A stretch of 64,000 bases of DNA from Pelodera strongyloides. Its lineage: Eukaryota; Nematoda; Chromadorea; Rhabditida; Rhabditidae. Location of the stretch: positions 1-64,000 of the forward strand of contig JAANDG010000512.1 of NCBI GenBank assembly GCA_036852015.1, written 5' to 3'. This document shows, piece after piece, positions 1 to 10,358 of the stretch. Each line of letters starts with the position of its first letter. Position 1 is the first letter of the stretch. A program made the position numbers and the translations under genes. The notes beneath the pieces were generated by a model. The model saw only the letters and a list, made by a program, of their open reading frames with translations, made no database searches and had not been told where the DNA came from.

Positions 1-450
1 TCTCCTCTAACTAATATTCCGAGAATTTTTTCGGAATTTCGTTTCTAAATGTCCAACTCTAATGATGTAACTTATGGTAGGAAGCTTAGAAAGTAGGATT
101 CAAGTATCAATAAAGATCGAGTTAGAAATCCAAAATAATAGTGCTATATTGTTACAGTACGAACAAACTCCTTGTTCCATGCTTGCTTTGCTCACGACCT
201 CGCTTTCTCTTACTCTCCACATCTCAACCAAAATTTACGACTATTTTCCAACATCTGCGACTACCTTTCCAACTCTCTCTTGCTCGCACGCTCTATCAAA
301 AGCAACCACTATTTCAAACCTCAACTACACACACACACAAACCTTAATTCGCTCGCTCACAAACCATACCTCTAAGGCTTTAACACCTGAAGCTGATTTT
401 ATAAGACTTCCGGTGGTGTTCAGTAATTCTCAGTTCTGGTTAGTCTGTTA

Positions 451-1363
451 GTTCAGACCCAAGCTAAGGTTGGAGTTTGCTCTGGAATCTTAGATACCTA
501 GCTCAAGGATGGTATGAAATTGAGGTAGTGCCCAAGTTCATGCGAAAAACCATAGTGGGCAACATAGACCTATTTCAACAACAAGGATGACACCACTGAA
601 CTTGTGCACGATCTTGTGAATTTGCAAGTTGAGAGAGCAGGGGGCTAGAACTCAACCCCAGAGTTGCAGTTGTGAAACAGCACCCAGATTTCCCAGTGTT
701 AGGGAGAGTACCAGAGGACTAGGGATACCCAACCCCCAGAGACCAAACCTCCGAAGTGTACCTTCGCCAAAAGCTAAGGGAACACCATTTTCGGATGGGA
801 AAGTTTGATTACACGATTACCCTTTGTCGGCTGGGAATTGTGCAGTGATTGTACTACCTGTACAATCCCCGGTGAGGATCTACAGCCGCCGCCCAGTACC
901 TAGTCTAAAGCGGGCAGACCGAGTGCCGCCCGCCAACTAGGCGCCTCCCTTCGGCATTTACTTTCTGCGACGGATAAGCGGGGAGTCGGGTAATCGGGCA
1001 ATCAAACTTCCCCAACCGAAAACGGTGTTCCCTTAGCGATTGGAGAAGGTACACTTGGGAGATTTGGTCCCCGGGAGTTGGGTATCCCCAGCCCTCTGGT
1101 ACTCTCCCCAACACTGAGAAACCCGAGTGCTGTTTCACAATTGCAACCCGAGGGTTGAGTTCTAGCCCCCTGCTCGCTCAACGAGCAAATCCACAAGATC
1201 GTGCTCAACTTCAGTGGTGCCACCCATGTCGTTGAACTAGGTCCCAGTTCCCCACTATGATTTCCCACACAAACTCAAGCACGACCTCAATTGCATGATA
1301 CCCCTGACCTAAGTGTCTAAAAGTTCAAGGCAAGTTCCAAAAGTAAGCAAGGTTCTGAACAAA
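451..1363. repeat. Large foldback (inverted) repeat
   Basis: Two diverged arms of roughly 380 bp face each other. The left arm runs from GTTCAG near 451 to about 835 and the right arm from about 965 to CTGAAC at 1363. Matching landmarks include CAGGGGGCTAGAACTCAACC on the left and its complement near 1150-1175. The centre (about 840-960) is unpaired. Short open frames in the right arm are by-products of the repeat. No transposase is visible, and the outer ends and target-site duplication could not be fixed, so the class is unknown. Confidence 0.75.
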
Positions 1364-1397
1364 CAGAGTCACCAGAACCGAAAAGTGTGATAACCAC

Positions 1398-1735
1398 ATG
1401 AGCCTCATAAAATCCCCTTCTCTCTCACACTTCTCTGCCCTTTCTAACACGCACTCACACTCTCCATTTCTATCTTGCGTCTCTGCTTCTCTCTCCTTCC
1501 CTATCGTTCTCCCCCTCTCCTCTCCTCTCCTCTCTCATTCGCCCTCTCCCTCCCTCTCTCTTTCACTTCCCCCTCACTGGCTTTCCATCGAAAGTCCTTC
1601 TCTCTTGCTTTTTATCTATGCGTATCTCTACCCTCTCTTTCTTCCTATCCCCCTTCTGCTCTCTCTCTCTTTATGTATCGCTGTCTCTCTCTCGATGTCG
1701 CTGTCACCAGCGGCTTTTCCGCGGGAGAACACTAA
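1398..1735. repeat. Pyrimidine-rich low-complexity tract
   Basis: A CT-rich stretch with runs of TCTC and CCCTCTC. It gives open frames in several phases that translate to Ser/Leu/Pro-rich low-complexity peptides. No splice-consistent coding frame or protein family is recognisable, so it is described as simple sequence rather than a gene. Confidence 0.7.
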
Positions 1736-1739
1736 GCAA

Positions 1740-2940
1740 AAGCACCAATGCGAAGACTTTACATTTAATTTACATTTCCACACTATTTTATATAGATAAC
1801 GTGTTCAATAAAAAGACTCATACAACGCACTATGAGTGGGTAGCCCATCGGGATATGAAAACATACAGCTAAGCCATATAATATAATCCCATATTCATAC
1901 AAACGTACCTCCTCATTCCTTAAGTTAAGAAAACCTACGTTCAAATACAGGCTAATTGGGCGAAAAATATTCGGAAACAAACTAGTGCACTTGTTCCCCA
2001 ATTGTTCATAAAAACTACTGGGTTCACATACACCTTAGTTTAGGGCTAGCTTAGGCTTAGAGCTAGCCTACTGATACCTTAGAGTCAGCTAAGAGCTAGC
2101 GTGATATGGTGGCCTTAGTCGGCCGACGGTAAGACATTAAATCACCCACGACTCACTGCGTTCAAATGTTGTTGTGGTAACTTCAACTCTTCCAATTGGT
2201 CATAATGAGAAGGTGAGGAGGAAAGTTATTGATGTACATTGAAAGAGTTCACTAGACTAAAGCAAAACAGCCGTTACATTAAAACCAATTAGGCTTGTAT
2301 ACTAAATATTAACTATCTAAGCTAACGGAATGTAGCCCTTAAACTACAATTTGTGTATCGAAAGTGAGTTCAAAAACCTCCCTCCCTTCTAGATAGGAAA
2401 GCGCATCACATGCTCTTACAGCGAGAGAAGAAAAATACTATATGCCATACAGGTACAGTCATTGGATATTCCCATAATGTACCATAAAACAGTCTACACA
2501 AAAAAAGATGACCACAACGGTCCGTTATACTAACAGAGGGTCATTGCATAAAGTTGTGAGAAAACGTTCGGCTACGAATCCTTGCTTCAAAGAAGCGATA
2601 TGACCCATCACGTTCCCAAAGCTAAAGCTCAATGAAACTTGGGATTAACTACATAACGTTAGAGGCGCTTATCGAGAATCATCAGCATAGACAACTAACA
2701 CATATAAATTATCATTACAAATACGTAACTATAACTAATGCGAGACGCACTTATCTAAAGGCCTCAAAAAGTCTCAAAAACATGGAATAACACGTGAATC
2801 CTTATAATGCCTTTACCAAATTTAACATTTGAAGCAGTACATGTCATAGGCGCTCTATCAGTGAGCTAGTACAGAATAGTTTTCGCTTATACATAGAGCA
2901 GCTTTCCCTGCTCCGTTTCCGCGGATTCTTTTGGTTCATG
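1740..2940. other. No gene recognised
   Basis: AT-rich sequence without a convincing exon. The only structure seen is a short internally repetitive patch at about 2035-2105 built on GCTAGC/CTTAGGC motifs. Confidence 0.5.
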
Positions 2941-2965
2941 TTTATATATATATATATATATATAT

Positions 2966-3027
<62 letters not shown>
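2941..3027. repeat. (TA)n microsatellite
   Basis: About 85 bp of TA dinucleotides with two AATA interruptions. Confidence 0.95.
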
Positions 3028-3124
3028 AAGGAATTTTTTTATTTTTCCAATTTTTTAAAGAGTGGCCGACCATCTGACTCTAGACGAGTCGTGAATCCCA
3101 ATTGGACTTCATTACATGCTTACT

Positions 3125-3294
3125 TTAAAGCGAAATACCAGACGGTTTTTGAAACACACCGTGGACAACTGAATTGCATTTACTACGCATTAATATTAAT
3201 TTGCTTGAATTTTTTATTCCAATTTATGCTCATTTGCATTAGCTGCATAAGGTCTACTCGACGTGTTTCAAAAACCGGGCGGTACTTCGCTTTA
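3125..3294. mobile_element. TTAA-type palindromic MITE (family 1)
   Basis: The left end TTAAAGCGAAATACC and an inverted right end reading ...GGTACTTCGCTTTAG bracket about 170 bp. Both inner ends carry the GGTTTTTGAAAC box that defines this family in the window. It is non-autonomous. The TTAA flanks resemble those of piggyBac/PALTTAA-type MITEs; the class assignment is inferred. Confidence 0.8.
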
Positions 3295-3604
3295 GACCTG
3301 GATTTTTTTGTTCCCTTAGATTCGCTTGAACTCTTTTGCACAGTATTTTCATAACAGGTTACACTTTTTTGTTTATTAGCTTAGTCTGCCAAAAGATTTA
3401 TTAGGTTGTACAAGAGCACACCTCTCTCTCTTCGGTACGATCTAGTACCCAATACAGTAATACGACAACGAAACAAGTGCGCTACCGCAAGATTACAACT
3501 CTTCCATACGGACAATTTTAAACTTGGCATTTTTTGATTTATTCAACAAAAAATAAGTACCAGTAAATGTATGTCCTATCCATAAACGATGACCAATTGT
3601 CTAT

Positions 3605-5000
3605 AATTAACTAAGACGCAAGCTAAATAACCCACCTGATCGATCCTCCCCAGCTTCCTCGAGAAGCTCTCCATGGTCCAGATGGTCCACGACACGACGA
3701 CGTCCTCGACGCTCACGTCGACGTTGGCATCGGCATGGACCTCGACGATATCCTGGACCTCAGGCTTCGGAAGTATTGAAGCATCCCTTCTAAATCATTT
3801 TAATTAGATAAACGATAGGAAAACATCATTTGTTTCACATGATGAAGTACGGCTAGGTGCGGTCTATGGATACACCGAGCTGCAAATATTAGGGTGATAC
3901 AGCAAGCATAGGCCTAGAAATTAGGGTGATAAAGTAAGGGAGTTTGGAAATACGAGAAGCAGATCACAACGCGTCTAAGTGGTTTACACAAAGGAGAATT
4001 TGATAAGGTGTTCAATTTCTTATACGTTAAAACTTATAATATTAAATATTAAATATTTATTGACACATTAAAATGTGTGCATCAATATGATGAAAGATAT
4101 TCAGCGACACTTGAATGGCCGTAGTTTTAATTATCTTAAAAAAAATTAATGTGAGTATTCGTACATTACCTCAAAAAAATATGAACAAGCGTAAATTTGT
4201 TAACTTTAATCACATAAAGGATGTTATTAGTCAGGTAGAATATAAAACATGCGCCTGTGAAAGAAACGGTTTGGATTAGAAATAGATACGAGGTTCAATT
4301 TTAGCATAAATGTTCGCAATCTAATTCAATTGTCAACGCACAATTTTATACTAACTTGCAGATCGTGTCTATAATTAACTAAGACGCAAGCAAAATGACC
4401 CACCTGATCGATCCTCACCAGCTTTCCATCTGGTCCTAGATTGTCGAGAAGCTCTCCATGGTCCAGATGGTCCACGACAAAGTTGAGCTTGACGACGTTC
4501 TCGACGCTCACGTCGACGTTGGCGTCGGCATGAGCCTCGACGATATCCTGGGCCTCAGGCTTCGGAAGCATTGAAACATCCCTTCTAAATCATTTTAATT
4601 AGATAAGCGATAAGAAAACCATTTGTTTCACATGATGAAGTACGGCTAGGTGCGGTCAATGGATACACCGAGCTGCAAATATTAGGGTGATACAGCAAGC
4701 ATATGCCTAGAAATTAGGGTGATAAAGTAAGGGAGTTTGGAAATACGAGAAGCAGATCACAACGCGTCTAAGTGGTTTAAATAAAGGAGAATTTGATAAA
4801 GTGATCAATTTCTTATATGTTAAAACTTGTAATATGAACAAGTTAATCACATAAAGGATGTTAGTAGTCAGGTAGAATATAAAACATGGGCCTGTGAAAG
4901 AAACGGTTTGAATTAGAATTAGATACGCGGTTCAATTTTAGCATAAATGTTCGCATTCAGATTCAATTGTCAACGCACAATTTTATGCTAATTTGTAGAT
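3605..5000. repeat. Direct duplication (two ~0.7-kb copies)
   Basis: The segment starting GTCTATAATTAACTAAGACGC occurs twice, near 3598 and 4366. Each copy includes one minus-strand exon and the same downstream landmarks (a TACGGCTAGGTGCGGTC block, a CACAACGCGTCTAAGTGG block and the AGAAACGGTTTG block). The copies differ by small indels inside and outside the exon, so the duplication is not very recent. Confidence 0.85.
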
Positions 5001-5284
5001 CAAAAAAATTACAAGCACATACGTGGCGCAATGATAGCTCACAGCGTGGATATATGTTGCACTAGGATGGATAGTTGCTTATTACTAATTAATTAATTGA
5101 GCGCACCTGTACCCAACATTCCTTGTATGGTCAGATATGCCGCGGAGTTCCAAGTAGACGATGTGGTCCACGGGGACCTCGTCGTTGACGATGATGCCAA
5201 TGTCGACCTCACAGTTGAAGCCAACGGTTGCAAAGGAACTCCTCGTTCTGCAGTCCTCAAGCTTTGAAACGACACAACCATTTC
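3636..5284 (-). CDS. Fragment of an uncharacterised multi-exon gene with a duplicated exon
   Basis: Three minus-strand exons have nematode splice sites and strongly C/G-ending codons. X2 (5284-5107) contains VDIGIIVNDEVPVDHIVYLE. X3 (4584-4404) contains DVSVENVVKLNFVVDHLDHG and ends in KLVRIDQ. X4 (3789-3636) is the second copy of X3. X2 joins X3 or X4 in correct phase (phase 2), but X3 cannot splice to X4 without hitting a stop, so they may be alternative last exons or one may be dead. X4 is 27 nt shorter than X3 through two frame-disturbing deletions that cancel. A further possible exon with frame LTTYELKERNRI lies at about 5779-5688 but its phase does not fit X2. No start codon, stop codon or protein family was recognised. 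Confidence 0.4.
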
Positions 5285-5487
5285 CTGAATATATCAATTA
5301 TTAGATTAACAATAGCAAACAACTCATAATTATCATGAATGCATGTGGCAAGCTTGAATTTTTGTATAAATTAGGGCACATATTATCAGAACAATATATA
5401 AAGGAGAAAGATTTTTGTCACAATGTTGGAAACGAAGCCTTTTCATCTTGTTTACGGCAATACACAATGGGAATAAAACATCAAAAA

Positions 5488-5566
5488 ATTATTGCCTCGT
5501 GTGGAGTTCGCACCCCCGACCTTTCGCTTTACAGTCAGACGCTCTGCCTGTTGCGCTACAACGCCT
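5488..5566 (-). repeat. tRNA-like relic (SINE-like or tRNA pseudogene)
   Basis: On the minus strand the sequence carries an A-box-like TGTAGCGCAACAGGCAGAGCG and, about 35 nt on, a B-box-like GGTCGGGGGTGCGAACTCC, the arrangement of a Pol III internal promoter. A loop with GTA in the anticodon position suggests a Tyr-like origin. The acceptor and anticodon stems do not pair, so it is not called as a working tRNA gene. Confidence 0.55.
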
Positions 5567-5984
5567 TGGGAACACAGAAAGGCAATGCCCGAAGGCCGAT
5601 TCATCCAGCCGGGGAAGGGCCCTCCGGCTGGTTGGAACACTATTCTAAAAACAATAGTACTGATTAAAACAAACCCTTAATACTGCGCAGCTGGGGTCCT
5701 CGAAGTGGTTCGTTCTCGACGTAGACACTTGGACAAGTATCCTATTCCTTTCCTTCAATTCGTACGTGGTCAACACTGAAATGAAAATTGAGATAAAAAT
5801 GTCAAAATAAAATACAAACAAACAAAGTGCAATGGACAACATTTCATAAAACATACGTATGCAACTTGAACCAGATTGTGAAACTGTTTGAATCAAGCAC
5901 GCGGCTCCATTTTAGCATAAAAATTAGCATACACAATTGCAAGCTAATTATATTAGGCGCGCTTTTTGTGCTAATTGCCTGATC

Positions 5985-6735
5985 AAAACACAAGATCAAT
6001 TCGATGACGAAACAATCAAACTACAAAATACAGAGAAGGATACGGGAAGGCTTAAACTAAACGTATACTGTGTATGTGTATATAAAATATAAAACTCGAA
6101 TGAGTATATTTATAACAAAGAATTCAATAAATATAGATTGCGATAAGGGCAGGTACGCGGCTGATCTACTATTGAACTGATTGAGCTTGGGCGGCGCCTC
6201 CGTAGACGGTTTTCGAAAAATTAGCATATATTTCGCATATGTTAATTTTGTACGCAGCGCGGCTGATTATGCTAATTGCCTGATCAAACCACAAGCTCAA
6301 TTCGATGAAGAAACAATCAAACTACAAAATACAGAGAGGGATACATGAAAGCTAAACCTAAACGTATACTGTGTATGTGTACCTAAAATGCAATCCAAAT
6401 AGAACTCGAATGAGTATATTTATAACAAAGAATTCAATAAATATAGATTGCGATAGCGGCAGGTACGCAGCTGCTCTACTATGCAACTCTACTATGCAAC
6501 TGGCAGATATATTTGGCACGCGCTTTTTATGCTAAATGCCTGATCAAAACACAAACACAATTCGATGACGAAACACTCAAACTACAAAATACAGAAAAGA
6601 ATACAGGAAAGCTAAACCCAAACTTGTACCGTGTATCGTGTATCTAAAATACGACACAAATGAAACGAGTAAATTTATAACAAAGAATAAAAAAAAATAG
6701 ATTGAGATAAGGGAAGGTACCACGCGGCTGATCTA
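5985..6735. repeat. Triple tandem repeat
   Basis: Three successive copies begin with CAATTCGATGA(C/A)GAAACA at about 5997, 6298 and 6559. Each continues through ACTACAAAATACAGA, a TATACTGTGTATGTGTA-like block and ATTTATAACAAAGAATTCAA. Period is about 260-300 bp. A fourth partial match to the edge sequence (GTAGACGGTTTTCGAAAAATTA) occurs at about 6920. No coding function is seen. Confidence 0.8.
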
Positions 6736-7089
6736 CTTATGAAACTGACTGAGCTTAGGCACTTCGTAGATCACGACCTCCTTCCGGCGCCGCGCGCCGC
6801 CCGAGTAAAATATTATTTGCGCCAAATTGATGCTCAGGGAAATAGGCGTACTGTAGGTGCACGCTTCGCTGGCATTTTGCATGTTGTGCATAGTTTAGAT
6901 CGCGTGACATTCGTAGACGGTTTTCGAAAAATTAAAATAAATTTCGCATATGTTAATTTTATATGCGCGCGGCTGATTATGCTAATTTAGGAGATCAGCA
7001 GAATACTGTAACCAACTCCAATCAACTTCTAACTAAAAGAGTTGAAGTTGATTAGTTAAAAGTTGAATCAACTTCTACTCTGTTCGTCT

Positions 7090-7180
7090 TAGGCGGGTCG
7101 CCAGCTAAAATATTTGCACCCGCGAACCCGCCCAGCTAAAATATTTCTACCCGCGAACCCGCCAGCTAAAATATTTCCAT
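7090..7180. repeat. Short tandem repeat (~30-bp unit)
   Basis: The unit CCCGCGAACCCGCC-AGCTAAAATATTT is repeated about three times. Confidence 0.75.
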
Positions 7181-7594
7181 TGCCTAATTCGCTGGCGAAA
7201 GTAAACTACTGTAGGCGCTTCGCGGGTTAAAATTAAGTGGGAAATTGTGTGGATATACTGTAGTATCGTGCATCACAGAACAACATTTTGGTCCGATTGA
7301 TTTTCAAAAACGTCGTAATTTTTTCTTCAGTTTTGAGTTGTTTATATGTTCTACTTTGTTGTGTAAGTATTCGTTGTTGTTATTTTTAAAGTGTATGAAG
7401 AAGATGGCAGTGTTTTACCTGGCCTGAATTTCAGAAACAAAGTACACGTTTGGTTCGGTTACTTAGGAGTTCAGTGAAATGACTTATACGTTATAATAAA
7501 TTATTCTTTCTTTAGCTATTTCTCCTCGTTGATATCCGTATTATTCCATGTAGTTTACTACATTTATGGTGAACAAAGAGTGTTTTCTTTTTAG

Positions 7595-8471
7595 GCTCGG
7601 AACCTAGCCTGGTTGGCCGTCCGTTCAAGCACAGACAGTCTAATGAAGAGGGATTCGAAAGGAAGAGACGACAAAAACATGCCAGCAAACGGATGAAGAA
7701 GGACGGTACGTAATTGAAAATGGGAATAGATAGAATGTTCGAACTTCATATGACTTTTTACGGTGTGTACGGAAAGAATTGGTTTTATTTAAGTCCAAAC
7801 ATCTTACGGGGTGCCACCCCGTAAGGGGGTGCGTAAAAAACTGGAGGTTTCTACCCAGTCTATGTACTTACAATTTACGCATAGTGTTAGTTAAGCGGTG
7901 TACGTGCGTGAGGTTACCGCCCCTCATCAGTCATGACCATGAACCCGCAGTCATGTCAATTTTAAAATGTATTAGTGTATACGTTTTTTAGGCAACGTAT
8001 GACGGCGAACGACCACATGAAGCTAAGCGAACCACGTACCAACCCTGTTACTATGCGAAGGACAAAAGTAAAGCTAGAAGATGTCGCTATGCTACGCACA
8101 AGGTTTGTTTATGTCGTATTTTCGAGTCATTTAATGTGTTTGTTTTGTGCGCGTTGTTGACTCTATCGAATTATTTTACTTAGTCGCCGCACACAATTTT
8201 GGCACTCCGTTGATTCGTAGAACAGGTACACGCACGTGTATCCAAGCAGACGCAAGGCTGATTTTCATATTATATATTGCACCTAGTAATGATAGAATGG
8301 TTGTTCTGGAACCGTATCTAATTATCTTACTGACGTGATGGTTTTTCAGGGAAATGGGAACTTGGACCTACGATGGGCGGAGAAGGGTCAGCCTTAATCA
8401 GAAGGATTGCAGAAGCCGCAGTATTCTATTGTGTGCCAGATCGCCTTCCTCGAGCATCTTGCACAGCCTAA
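7595..8471 (+). CDS. Weak model: short basic protein or gene relic
   Basis: Three open segments sit behind good TTTTTAG/TTTTTCAG acceptors. Exon A (7595-7705) reads a basic peptide with FERKRRQKHASKRMKKD. Exon B (7992-8102) is open in two frames, one giving Cys/Lys/Arg-rich CYYAKDKSKARRCRYATHK. Exon C (8350-8471) reads KWELGPTMGGEGSALIRRIA and ends with TAA. The phases of A to B do not agree (A ends phase 1, B would then hit TGA), so either an exon is missing, the frames chosen are wrong, or the gene is decayed. No family is recognised and no start codon was found. Confidence 0.25.
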
Positions 8472-8479
8472 TTATTTAT

Positions 8480-10340
8480 TTCATGTGGCGTTATTTATTT
8501 CAGTTGGAATTTAGTCGCCATGTGTTAACATTAGTTAACAAATTAGCTTTAACTTTGTTCTTCATTAATAATTTAAGCTATGCTATCTTGTGAGCTCTCT
8601 GATTTCGATATTTGGCATGCTTGTTAGTGTTTATGTGACATTTACGCTGTCTCCCGACCATAGGAATAGAATTTGTAAATTCAATTACAAACGCGGTCCT
8701 CTTCATCCCTCAGTTTATATTTTACTTTGGATTAAATAGGATAGTTGTGCTTCACATGTCTTTATTTTGAATGGTTGTCTAACGTTACGTTTGGTCAGAA
8801 ATGGCCACATTGTGTGTTTATTTTGGAACTCGGTTGCGTTTTTATTGAATTGTTTACTTGTTATTAGCATATAAAAGAATTCGCGCCTCATTTGTTTTTT
8901 ATGGATGTGGCTTTATTTGTGTGGAGCGTGGTTTATTACATAAGTCGTAATTTATGGGGTCTCGATGTATGGCAAAAATTGCCGGATTTTGCTTCCAAGT
9001 ATGGCTTTAATTACCGTAGATTGGCACTACACGAGAACATCTACAGACCGCCAAAAAATGGTCCCGCGGCGGTAGCCACAGGACTATTTTTTTCGAGCGT
9101 GCATAAACTGTGCATTTTCGCCTCCTCTAGTATTATCAATGGTGCATTTTCTAACTTTCAAAGGTGTATGCAAAATCGTACACGAGATGCACATTTGATA
9201 CTTGGAAGCAAAATGCGCTGTTTTTGCCATACATCGAGACCCCATTATAGTGTGGTTATTAAACCCCTGTCTGCGTCTCTCCGGCGAGAGGGGATGCTAC
9301 ACTATTTGTAGCAAAAACAGCGAAGCGCCTAGCGAAAATTATTCAATTGACACATCCGCCATGCAGGTGGACAGGCGGTTCGCCATTATTTTCGCTGGGC
9401 GGCCCGCCAAAAACGAACGCAGTAACTAAAAGTGTAGTAGTACTAAAAACTAAAAGTGTGTTGGTGGGAAACCACCATAGATATATCGAATTTTTGAGTA
9501 ACTATGACGAGTTCAACAAGCTTATGCTCTTAATTTTAATAATCTCAAGCACTTTCAAGGAAAAAACAAACTGCAAAGTGTTATAGAGAACGGGGTTTGA
9601 AAATCATGATCAATACACGTGATCTCTGTTTACAAGAAGTACAATTGCGCGCGGCAAAAGGGCTGGTCACGCCCAGGTAATGACTATCCCCAGGAAAACG
9701 AGAGCGTCGCTGAGACGAAAGAAGAACCGTCTCTAGCTTGTCGCCAAATGGTTTCCACAAAACAAAACACTGAAAACTCGCGCACCGTCTTCAAATTGTC
9801 CCCTATGTAGCAAGGAGATCCTGTTCGCAAAATCTTTGGAACTATTTCGGATATTCTTTATCCTAGCGCACAAAATTGGAGTGTTACCAGTGGCATCAGT
9901 CATTGTCAACGAGCTATCCAACGTAAAACTTCTCAATTGCATCGCCGTTCTAGAAAGTGTATATTTCTGCCCTGAATTTTCATCAAGCAGAACAGATGCT
10001 TGTCCTTGAAACGCCTGGTTGAAACCGCGGGCCTCAGAGCACATAAACAATAAACTTAATTAACATAAATATAAATTATACAAATACAGGGTTTAACTTC
10101 ATTGAGCTCTCCCGCGCAGGCCAAATGAGGGAGCGAGTACTTCTAGTCAATGTCGTAATATACTCACTCGTCGTGTTTGTTAACGGATTTGGTTAGTTTA
10201 TTTTTAATTCTAACTTTGAGGAAGAGTAGAGTTGATTTTACGATCCGACACCCTCTTTACAGTATAGTAAGCCGGTTTTGAGTAAATTGTCGGGGACCGA
10301 CTCCCGACGGTTTTACTGTGAGCGCTGTCACTTCGCGAAG
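8480..10340. other. No gene recognised
   Basis: Open frames are present (for example at 8892-9311 on plus and 9733-10050 on minus) but none has paired splice sites, homology-like motifs or consistent codon bias. The sequence at 9716-9760 resembles a dispersed motif also seen near 51.9, 55.0, 56.1 and 61.8 kb (GTCACCAAATGG-like blocks). Confidence 0.4.
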
Positions 10341-10358
10341 TAACGATACCCTTTAGAA

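Noticed and set aside
905..1268. Overlapping minus-strand frames
   Set aside because: Lie inside one arm of the foldback repeat, with no equivalent frame in the other arm and no splice signals.
8892..9311. 139-codon plus frame
   Set aside because: No splice-site pairing, no motif, mixed codon use; treated as chance.
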